From assembly GCA_900556665.1 (NCBI GenBank), contig USPX01000066.1:1-9157 (forward strand): a stretch of DNA of 9,157 nucleotides. Reading direction: 5' to 3'. Made by a program: the position numbers and the translations under genes. Shown piece after piece: positions 1 to 5,611 of the stretch (its first letter is position 1; each line of letters opens with the position of its first letter). A model generated the notes under the pieces. It ran no database searches. It saw only the letters and a program-made list of their open reading frames with translations, and was not told the origin of the DNA. The DNA comes from an uncultured Eubacteriales bacterium (GTDB lineage: Bacteria > Bacillota_A > Clostridia > Lachnospirales > Cellulosilyticaceae).

Positions 1-111
1 GATGGTACACATATGCATACTATAGAAGCAGCTAATGAAGAAGAGTTAGATATTATAGAGGAAGAACTAAAGGAACATGGGTTTTTAGTGAGTCACTCAC
101 AAGAAATGTAA
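1..111 (+). CDS. C-terminal fragment of an unidentified protein
   Basis: Frame 1 is open from the window edge to a TAA at 109-111 and encodes 36 residues. The segment begins DGTHMHTIEAANEEE, runs through a strongly acidic, probably helical stretch (roughly residues 9-25), and ends EHGFLVSHSQEM. The stop sits a few bases before a strong terminator, which is what the true end of a gene would look like. The helix followed by a short hydrophobic strand could be the last elements of a small alpha/beta regulatory domain, but I do not recognise the family and assign no function. The rest of the gene lies upstream of the window. Confidence 0.6.
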   Translation, partial: DGTHMHTIEAANEEELDIIEEELKEHGFLVSHSQEM

Positions 112-114
112 TAT

Positions 115-171
115 AAAAAGAGTTTAAGGAATCTTTATTTGTAAGAAGATTACTTAAACTCTTATTTTTAT
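115..171 (+). terminator. Rho-independent terminator of the upstream gene
   Basis: A perfect 11-bp stem (AAGAGTTTAAG at 118-128 with CTTAAACTCTT at 153-163) continues, after one mismatch, into six more pairs (130-135 with 146-151) around a 10-base loop. It is followed by a T-rich tail (TTATTTTTAT). It lies directly after the stop at 111 and before the promoter of the next gene, so it insulates the IIC gene. Confidence 0.85.
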
Positions 172-184
172 ATTAGCAAACCGT

Positions 185-213
185 TTGACTAGTGTCATGA
201 CACATGTTATTAT
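185..213 (+). promoter_or_regulatory. Sigma-A promoter with extended -10
   Basis: The -35 box TTGACT (185-190) and the -10 box TATTAT (208-213) are separated by exactly 17 bases. A TG one base upstream of the -10 (205-206) makes it an extended -10 promoter. The predicted transcript start is near 220, giving a leader of about 25 bases before the IIC ribosome site and ATG at 245. This is the best consensus promoter in the window. Confidence 0.75.
192..203. promoter_or_regulatory. Perfect palindrome GTGTCATGACAC, likely operator
   Basis: This 12-bp perfect inverted repeat lies wholly inside the 17-base spacer between the -35 and -10 boxes of the IIC promoter. A dimeric repressor bound there would exclude RNA polymerase. 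I do not recognise the sequence as the consensus of a particular regulator, and no regulator gene is visible nearby. The palindrome is observed; the operator role is inferred. Confidence 0.5.
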
Positions 214-230
214 GTATACAAAATTAAATA

Positions 231-240
231 AAGGGGAGAA
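231..240 (+). promoter_or_regulatory. Ribosome binding site fixing the IIC start
   Basis: AAGGGGAGAA lies with its GGGGAG core six bases before the ATG at 245. The frame is also open from a TTG at 185, but that codon is part of the -35 box and has no ribosome site, so translation must start at 245. Confidence 0.8.
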
Positions 241-244
241 GAAA

Positions 245-1336
245 ATGAATGATACAAGTAAATGGCGCATGTATGGTAAAAAGTTTGTAAATCGCTATTT
301 AATAGATGGTTTAAGTGGTATGGCTTTAGGACTATTTTCTACTTTACTTATAGGGACAATTATTAAACAAGTAGGCTCATTTATGCCTGACCTTTGGATT
401 GGTCAATTTTTAATGCAGCTTGGGCAGATTGCAACTGTCCTTACAGGTGTAGGGATAGCAGTGGGTGTAGCCCATAGTTTAGGTGCTACTAAATTAGTAT
501 TATATTCAAGTGTATTAAATGGTGTAGTAGGTGCTTATGCAACTAAAATAATAGCAGGTACATTTATAACTGAAAGTGGCATTGTATTTAGTGGCCCAGG
601 AGATCCACTAGGTGCTTTTATAGCAGCCGTTATAGGTGTAGAGATTGGAAGACTTGTAGCAGGAAAAACAAAATTAGATATATTATTAACACCAGCAGTT
701 ACTATTTTATCAGGTAGCTTAGTAGCTATTTTAATAGGGACAAGTCTTGCAAACTTTACAGCCTTATTAGGAGCCTTTATTGAAAGCGCAACTGAATTGC
801 AACCATTTTTAATGGGTATAGTTATTTCAGTAGCAATGGGTATTTTCTTAACACTGCCAATTAGTTCGGCAGCTATTGGTGTCATTTTAGGTTTATCAGG
901 AATAGCAGCAGGGGCAGCTACAGCAGGTTGCTGTGCGCAAATGATAGGCTTTGCAGTGATGAGTTATAGAGAAAACAAGATAAATGGCCTTATTGCACAG
1001 GGACTTGGAACATCTATGTTGCAGATGCCTAATATTATTAAGAATCCTAAAGTATGGATACCACCTATATTAGCAAGTGCCATTACAGGGCCTCTTGCAA
1101 CTGTGGTATTTAGACTTGAAAATGTACCAGCTGGCTCAGGTATGGGAACCTCAGGTCTTGTTGGACCGCTGCTCATGTGGCAAACGATGATTGAGCAAGG
1201 AGCCAACGGTACTGTGTTATTTGTACAAATACTATTACTTTGTTTTGTACTACCAGGTGTTTTAACTTGGATTTTTGCAGTAATGCTTCGTTCACTAACT
1301 TGGATTAAAGAAGGCGATTTACAACTTGAATTATAG
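245..1336 (+). CDS. PTS IIC-like membrane protein, PfoR family (COG3641, PTS_EIIC_2)
   Basis: This 363-residue, very hydrophobic protein has about eight to ten membrane segments, starting near residue 20 (IDGLSGMALGLFSTLLIG). Gly/Ala/Pro-rich signatures of the PTS_EIIC_2/PfoR family are visible: GPGDPLGAF (117-125), LTLPISSAAI (202-211), AGCCAQMIGFA (227-237) and AGSGMGTSGLVGP (296-308). Members look like the sugar-translocating IIC part of a phosphotransferase permease. The family is named after a Clostridium perfringens protein reported to affect perfringolysin O expression, but the mechanism and cargo are generally unknown. No IIA or IIB domain is fused or encoded next to it, so PTS-dependent sugar transport cannot be assumed. 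It is transcribed alone, from an extended -10 promoter carrying a palindrome, and ends at TAG facing yyaC without a clear terminator. The length is typical of a complete member. Confidence 0.85.
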   Translation: MNDTSKWRMYGKKFVNRYLIDGLSGMALGLFSTLLIGTIIKQVGSFMPDLWIGQFLMQLGQIATVLTGVGIAVGVAHSLGATKLVLYSSVLNGVVGAYATKIIAGTFITESGIVFSGPGDPLGAFIAAVIGVEIGRLVAGKTKLDILLTPAVTILSGSLVAILIGTSLANFTALLGAFIESATELQPFLMGIVISVAMGIFLTLPISSAAIGVILGLSGIAAGAATAGCCAQMIGFAVMSYRENKINGLIAQGLGTSMLQMPNIIKNPKVWIPPILASAITGPLATVVFRLENVPAGSGMGTSGLVGPLLMWQTMIEQGANGTVLFVQILLLCFVLPGVLTWIFAVMLRSLTWIKEGDLQLEL

Positions 1337-1368
1337 TCTATATAGCTTCTAAAAATTAAGGATAGTGA

Positions 1369-1959
1369 CTATAAACAAGATTTATTAGATCTGTAATACC
1401 TCCAGAGACAATACTTCATACCAGAAGAAATCGTATCTGCCATGCGCATGACTAAAGAAAGCCTGGTATTCTGAAGTACAACCATATTCATAAGGCTACT
1501 GAAATTGACAATGCCTGTGATATGCAGATGTCCTACTGGGGGTAATTCTTTTTTTACACCAGCGCCAGGTGTAATAGAACCCTCGCCAATAGTTAAACAA
1601 CCTACATTATTAGCAGAGCCTAAACAAGCATCGATAGCTAAAATAAGTGCATTTCTATGTTTGTTTAAAATAAGATTTAAGGTTTCTTCTAAATTCTTTG
1701 CATGAACAGGTTCATCTAAAGTGCCATATAATGTGACCTTCTCTTCTCGTAAATCCTTTAATTTATAACCTACTAACGGACCTAGGCTATCACCTGTCGC
1801 GCGGTCTGTACCTATACATACAATAACAAGTTCATCATTATGATAAGGTAAATAGGTTGCAAGGTAGCTATGAAGCTCGTTGCAAAAAGTATTAAAATGA
1901 TTTTCTTCGTTAATGTTGATATATAGGGGAGAGGCTTTATTACTCCACTCAGGATTCAT
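1369..1959 (-). CDS. yyaC: Spore protein YyaC (DUF1256, GPR-like protease fold)
   Basis: The 196-residue product matches the spore_YyaC/DUF1256 family in length and motifs. These include VIVCIGTDRATGDSLGPLVG (residues 45-64), the AIDACLG strand-loop with Asp110, and PGAGVKKELPPVGH (131-144), followed by GIVNFSSLMNMVVLQNTRLS. Members are found in endospore formers and are related to the germination protease GPR and hydrogenase-maturation proteases. Asp52, Asp57 and Asp110 are the acidic residues most likely to matter, but the substrate of YyaC is not established. Translation starts at the ATG at 1957-1959 (minus strand), preceded by a moderate GGTGAT ribosome site; the stop is TAG. It is convergent with the IIC gene and divergent from the MPN-LysM gene. 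Expression during sporulation is expected from the family; the sequence gives only a weak compartment-specific promoter match upstream. Confidence 0.9.
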   Translation of the reverse strand: MNPEWSNKASPLYININEENHFNTFCNELHSYLATYLPYHNDELVIVCIGTDRATGDSLGPLVGYKLKDLREEKVTLYGTLDEPVHAKNLEETLNLILNKHRNALILAIDACLGSANNVGCLTIGEGSITPGAGVKKELPPVGHLHITGIVNFSSLMNMVVLQNTRLSLVMRMADTISSGMKYCLWRYYRSNKSCL

Positions 1960-1990
1960 ACGTTATCACCACTTTCCTAATTTGTTGTTA

Positions 1991-2019
1991 TAGTTTGCCA
2001 CTTTTTTTGGGATTTATTT
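1991..2019 (-). promoter_or_regulatory. Weak sigma-F/G-like promoter for yyaC
   Basis: Read on the minus strand, CAAACTA (complement of 1991-1997) matches the forespore sigma-G -10 consensus CATACTA at six of seven positions. It lies 17 bases downstream of AAATA (complement of 2015-2019), which resembles the GAATA/GCATA -35 element. The position, about 30-60 bases upstream of the ATG, is right for yyaC. The region is AT-rich and such boxes arise by chance, so this is only a candidate. Confidence 0.3.
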
Positions 2020-2267
2020 CCCGTTTTTATTAGAATTTATTTAGGAATTTGTTAAAGTAAGTAAAATCAAGGATTCGCACATTAAAGTTTTACAGCTAAA
2101 TATATTTTTAGATCATATAAAATTTGAATCGTTATAAAAATAATTCCTAAAAAGTATAAGATATGCATTCGTAAAGATAGAATTAAAGTAGCTTAAGGCC
2201 AGGTTGTGGTAAAAAAAGTAAAAATAGTACTTAAATTGCAAATAAAAAAACTGATATGTTCGACATA

Positions 2268-2297
2268 AATGATTAAAAAATTTATTCCTCATATAGT
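2268..2297 (+). promoter_or_regulatory. Candidate sigma-E-type promoter of the MPN-LysM gene
   Basis: CATATAGT at 2290-2297 matches the mother-cell sigma-E -10 consensus (CATACAnT) at all but one defined position and lies about 50 bases before the ATG at 2346. The -35 region (about 2268-2275, AAATGATT) is only a partial match to the sigma-E -35 motif. I found no good sigma-A promoter nearby. The box is seen; sigma-E control is inferred. Confidence 0.35.
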
Positions 2298-2345
2298 ATT
2301 CTTTAGGAAATGGATAAAATGGATAATAATGGAAGGAGAATACTT

Positions 2346-3860
2346 ATGGGGAAAATATCTTATAGACCTGGTAAGGGCCAATCTAATAAGAGTAATAAAA
2401 ATACTAAAGTTACAAATCTATATGAAGGCGATGGACAAGATACTAACGTGCAGCATATAAGTGAAGAAGCTGAAGTAGTAGAACAAAGTATTAATGAAGA
2501 GACCTTCAAAGAAAAAATTAATGTAGATGAAGATGTTCAGGATGAAATAGCAGCTACAACATTTAATCAATACGATGAAGTAACAGAAACAATTAATGAT
2601 ATAGACATTAAGGGTACTAGAGAAGTTCCAAATAAAAGTAGACATGAAAAGAAGAAGCTAGATAATGTCAAAATGATTGGTGATATGGATTGTGAATATC
2701 ATGTTTACATGGAGGATTATGTTTATACTTATATTTATCAATATGCTTATTCAGACCTATCTAAAGAAAGTGCAGCTATACTTATTGGTGAAGTATATTT
2801 AGATAGTAAAGAGGCGATGATTACAGGTATGATTCCTGTTGATACAAGTAAGCTTACAGATGGCAGTGAATGGATCAACTTAGATGTTGTTAATGAAATA
2901 GAAGAAAAGCGCAAAGAGTATTTTAAGGATCAAGACATTATTGGGTGGCTACATATGCAACCTGGCTATGGCACTATGCTTACAATGAAAGAGCTTAGAG
3001 AACATAGAAGTGTATTTGAAGGTGCAGGCAGCGTATTTATGTTAGTAGATGCGTTAAATAAAGTAGAGACTGTATATGTTTATGAAGATGAAGAACTCAA
3101 AGAACAAAGTGGATATTGCATGTATTATGAACCTAACGAACCTATGCAAAAATATATGGTAGAGCATCCTTTTGCAAAGAAGGAAACAGAGGAGATTAAG
3201 GATACTGTTGTTAACCAATTTAGAGAAATAGGAAAGATTCGTAAGGAAGAATATCTGCAAAAGAAGAATACAAGCTTTACTATTATGGCAGTAGCTATTG
3301 CTTTAGTAGCTTTAACTGGAATTATCGTAAGAATGAATGATGCAAAAGGTTTGATTGGTAATGAAACAGCAGCAGTTATGTCTGGCAGTGTAGATAATAA
3401 GGAAACAGCACTTAATGAACAGTTAGGCAAAGAGGTAGGGGCTGTAGTAGATGATAAACAATCTGAAACTCCAGCTAATGAAGCAGATGAAGTAACAAAT
3501 ATAGATGAAACAGCTAATACTGATGAAACAACTACTGATGTGGATGAAGCTACAACACCAACTATTACGAAAGAAGAAATAGTTGGAGAAGATATTTCAG
3601 AGGATGAAAGTAATAAAGAGGATACAAAGAAAGTAGATGAAGCAAGTAGCAGTGAAGAAGAAAAGGTAACAAACAATGAAGTAGTAGACGAAGCAGAAGA
3701 TTATGATATTTATGTAGTTAAACAAGGGGATACATTAGCTAATATTAGTTATGATAAATATGGCGATGCTAAAAAGTCATTAGAAATAGCTAAACTTAAT
3801 GATTTAGATAGTACCAATAATATTTATGTTGGGCAAGAATTAAAAATGCCTAAAAAATAA
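2346..3860 (+). CDS. Membrane-anchored degenerate JAB/MPN domain protein with C-terminal LysM
   Basis: The 504-residue protein starts at the ATG at 2346, seven bases after AAGGAG (2333-2338). An in-frame ATG at 2310 has no ribosome site. Residues 1-110 are polar and probably disordered. Residues about 115-262 look like a JAB/MPN (JAMM) domain: ESAAILIGEV (141-150) aligns with Rpn11-like EVMGLMLGEF, and GWLHMQPGYGTMLTMKE (200-216) aligns with the GWYHSHPGFGCWLSxxD signature. Glu141 and His203 are kept, but the second His is Gln205, Ser is Thr213 and the ligand Asp is Glu216. A membrane helix at about 310-328 follows a basic stretch, predicting N-inside, C-outside. An acidic D/E/T/S-rich linker (about 330-452) leads to a LysM domain (453-502; YVVKQGDTLANI, NIYVGQELKMP), which in known families binds peptidoglycan. 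This suggests a link between cytoplasm (mother cell during sporulation) and wall or cortex. Catalysis is doubtful. The LysM call is firm; the MPN call is by motif alignment by eye. Confidence 0.75.
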   Translation: MGKISYRPGKGQSNKSNKNTKVTNLYEGDGQDTNVQHISEEAEVVEQSINEETFKEKINVDEDVQDEIAATTFNQYDEVTETINDIDIKGTREVPNKSRHEKKKLDNVKMIGDMDCEYHVYMEDYVYTYIYQYAYSDLSKESAAILIGEVYLDSKEAMITGMIPVDTSKLTDGSEWINLDVVNEIEEKRKEYFKDQDIIGWLHMQPGYGTMLTMKELREHRSVFEGAGSVFMLVDALNKVETVYVYEDEELKEQSGYCMYYEPNEPMQKYMVEHPFAKKETEEIKDTVVNQFREIGKIRKEEYLQKKNTSFTIMAVAIALVALTGIIVRMNDAKGLIGNETAAVMSGSVDNKETALNEQLGKEVGAVVDDKQSETPANEADEVTNIDETANTDETTTDVDEATTPTITKEEIVGEDISEDESNKEDTKKVDEASSSEEEKVTNNEVVDEAEDYDIYVVKQGDTLANISYDKYGDAKKSLEIAKLNDLDSTNNIYVGQELKMPKK

Positions 3861-3888
3861 ACAAAAATTTAAAAAATAAACAATTAAC

Positions 3889-3918
3889 TATACAAATCAT
3901 TCAAAAAAAGTGTATTAT
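3889..3918 (+). promoter_or_regulatory. Possible glgA promoter
   Basis: TATACA (3889-3894) and TATTAT (3913-3918) are spaced by 18 bases, with TG directly before the -10. The -35 matches consensus at only four of six positions. No hairpin terminator separates glgA from the MPN-LysM gene (93-base gap), so read-through from upstream is equally possible. Confidence 0.3.
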
Positions 3919-3940
3919 AAGAAAAGAAATAGTCTAAATT

Positions 3941-3956
3941 AGGAGGTATCACAGTG
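3941..3956 (+). promoter_or_regulatory. Strong ribosome site with GTG start of glgA
   Basis: AGGAGG at 3941-3946 is followed after seven bases by a GTG codon at 3954. No ATG lies between this point and the conserved N-terminal KTGGL region, so the GTG is the start. Confidence 0.85.
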
Positions 3957-5420
3957 AACAACCGACCACTTAAGTGTTTGTTTGTGTCAACAGAAGTAGT
4001 ACCTTATGCTAAAACAGGTGGTTTGGCAGATGTTATAGGCGCATTACCTAAGAAATTACGTGAAAGAGGGATAGATGCTCGAGTAGTAATGCCTTATTAT
4101 CAACGTATTAGGGGAAAGTTTTTTGAACATGACAAGCATTTTATAACTAGTTATGACGTTTATTTAGGATGGCGTGTACAAGGCGTAGGCCTATATTTTG
4201 ATGACACCATTGTACCTACCTATTTCTTAAAGAACGATACATATTTTTCAAGAGATGAATTGTATGGTTATCAAGATGATTATGAACGCTTTGCATTCTT
4301 TTGTAAGGGTGTGTTAGAAATGCTTAGACATATTGACTTTATGCCAGATATTATACAATGTAATGATTGGCAAACAGGTCCTTTGTGCTTACTACTTAAA
4401 GATATGTATAGTAGAGATATGTTTTTTTCTAAGATTAAAACCATTTATACAATACATAACTTAAAATATCAAGGATTATTTGGGAGAGAAGCGTTAGATG
4501 TTTTAGAACTCTCTAATGAATATATGAGTCCAGAACGTATAGAATACCATGGCGCGGTAAGTTATATGAAGGCAGGACTTATTTATTCGGATAAGATTAC
4601 AACAGTAAGTCCAACATATGCTGAAGAGATTAAGACGTATGAATATGGTTGTGGCTTAGATCGTCTGTTGGGAGAAAAACTATACTACAAAATAGAGGGA
4701 ATATTAAATGGTATAGATTATAATATTTATAATCCTGAAACAGACCCTCATATTTATATGAACTATAATATAGATACTTTAGATAGGAAGAAAGAAAATA
4801 AATTTGCTTTCCAAAGAGCTTATGGGCTAGAAGAAAAAGATTGTATGATGATAGGTGTTGTTTCAAGAATTACAGATCAAAAAGGTTTTGATTTAATGAA
4901 ACAACAAGTATATGAAACTTGGGTAATGGATAAAATCATGGAATTAGATGTCCAGTTTGTTATACTAGGAACAGGAGAGAAAGAGTATGAAGATATGTTT
5001 AGATACTTTGCAAATAAGTATAAAAAACGTGTTTGTGCCTTTTTAACCTTTAATGAACCATTAGCTCAAAAGATTTATGCAAGTAGTGATATTTTCTTAA
5101 TGCCATCTTTATTTGAACCTTGCGGTTTAGGGCAACTTATAGCAATGCGTTATGGAACAGTACCTATTGTTAGAAAAACAGGTGGATTAAAGGACACAGT
5201 TATTCATTACAATGAAGGAAGTAAAGAAGGTACAGGTTTTGAATTTGAAGATTGCTCAGGATATTGGATGTACAAGAAGATAGAAGAAGCCTACAAGTAT
5301 TACAATACTAAGGGGCAAGAAGATTTTAGACAAATGCAATATAATGGTATGAGAAAAGGATTTTCTTGGGACGATGCAGCAAGAAAGTATGAGAAGGTAT
5401 ATAGAGCTCTCGTACGTTAA
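3954..5420 (+). CDS. glgA: Glycogen synthase (ADP-glucose type, GT5)
   Basis: GlgA transfers glucose from ADP-glucose to the growing alpha-1,4-glucan in the cytoplasm. The 488-residue product has the usual length and both GT-B halves. The N-terminal half carries FVSTEVVPYAKTGGLADV, with the nucleotide-sugar-binding KTGGL at 20-24, CNDWQTG (136-142) and TIHNLKYQG (166-174). The C-terminal half has GVVSRITDQKGFDL (301-314, with Arg305 and Lys310 in the expected phosphate-binding positions) and SLFEPCGLGQLIAMRYG (385-401), containing the conserved active-site Glu388. The segment PIVRKTGGLKDTV follows. No glgC, glgD, glgP or glgB lies next to it in the window, so the ADP-glucose supply must be encoded elsewhere. 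A strong terminator follows the stop. All key residues I can identify are present and I see no frameshift. Confidence 0.95.
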   Translation: MNNRPLKCLFVSTEVVPYAKTGGLADVIGALPKKLRERGIDARVVMPYYQRIRGKFFEHDKHFITSYDVYLGWRVQGVGLYFDDTIVPTYFLKNDTYFSRDELYGYQDDYERFAFFCKGVLEMLRHIDFMPDIIQCNDWQTGPLCLLLKDMYSRDMFFSKIKTIYTIHNLKYQGLFGREALDVLELSNEYMSPERIEYHGAVSYMKAGLIYSDKITTVSPTYAEEIKTYEYGCGLDRLLGEKLYYKIEGILNGIDYNIYNPETDPHIYMNYNIDTLDRKKENKFAFQRAYGLEEKDCMMIGVVSRITDQKGFDLMKQQVYETWVMDKIMELDVQFVILGTGEKEYEDMFRYFANKYKKRVCAFLTFNEPLAQKIYASSDIFLMPSLFEPCGLGQLIAMRYGTVPIVRKTGGLKDTVIHYNEGSKEGTGFEFEDCSGYWMYKKIEEAYKYYNTKGQEDFRQMQYNGMRKGFSWDDAARKYEKVYRALVR

Positions 5421-5454
5421 ATATTTCTCATCTATTGAAATATAAATTGCTTAT

Positions 5455-5500
5455 AAGAGAACTATTTGAGCGTAATAGCTTAGTAGTTCTCTTTTTATTA
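5455..5500 (+). terminator. Rho-independent terminator of glgA
   Basis: A perfect 10-bp stem, AAGAGAACTA (5455-5464) with TAGTTCTCTT (5484-5493), runs directly into a T-rich tail (TTTTTATTATTT). Further pairing within the loop (GAGC with GCTT) extends the hairpin. It lies 35 bases after the glgA stop. Confidence 0.85.
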
Positions 5501-5549
5501 TTTGGAGATAAGAATAAAGACCTCTTAGTATACTTTATATACTTTTACT

Positions 5550-5577
5550 TTGAATTAATAATATAGTAGTGTATGAT
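5550..5577 (+). promoter_or_regulatory. Sigma-A-type promoter of the DUF5711-cvpA unit
   Basis: TTGAAT (5550-5555) and TATGAT (5572-5577) are 16 bases apart, and the -10 is preceded by TG. The predicted transcript start is near 5584, giving a short leader before the AGGAGG site (5599-5604) and the ATG at 5612. Just upstream lies a short direct repeat, TATACTT-TATATACTT (5530-5545). Confidence 0.5.
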
Positions 5578-5611
5578 AAAGTCATAAGAAGTACTTAGAG
5601 GAGGAAGGAAA

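Larger units (their letters stand above)
1960..2345. other. Divergent intergenic region between yyaC and the MPN-LysM gene
   Basis: These 386 bases are very AT-rich and hold no convincing reading frame. They contain the candidate yyaC promoter near the left end and a sigma-E-like -10 near the right end. The middle holds a 10-bp perfect inverted repeat, TTTAGGAATT (2040-2049) with AATTCCTAAA (2142-2151), about 92 bases apart, with the smaller complementary pair GATTC/GAATC inside. A GGGA/TCCC mini-hairpin lies at 2009-2022. I recognise no tRNA, riboswitch or named small RNA here. Confidence 0.6.

Noticed and set aside
185..244. Twenty-codon N-terminal extension of the IIC protein from a TTG at 185
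   Set aside because: The TTG is part of the -35 box, the stretch contains the -10 box and palindrome, and a good ribosome site stands before the ATG at 245.
535..1206. Two antisense open frames within the IIC gene
   Set aside because: They mirror the repetitive hydrophobic codons of the sense gene, lack ribosome sites and resemble no family.
1331..1374. TTATAGTC/GACTATAA inverted repeat between the convergent IIC and yyaC genes as a bidirectional terminator
   Set aside because: The stem is only eight mostly A-T pairs with a 28-base loop and no T-run on either side, so it is too weak to call.
2009..2034. GGGA/TCCC mini-hairpin followed by GTTTTTATT as a terminator
   Set aside because: Only four base pairs, and no gene ends upstream of it on the plus strand.
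2310..2345. Upstream in-frame ATG for the MPN-LysM protein
   Set aside because: No ribosome site precedes it, whereas AAGGAG is correctly spaced before the ATG at 2346.
3125..3676. 183-codon serine-rich open frame on the minus strand
   Set aside because: It is the antisense of the acidic Asp/Glu/Thr linker; its composition follows from that bias and it shows no ribosome site or domain.
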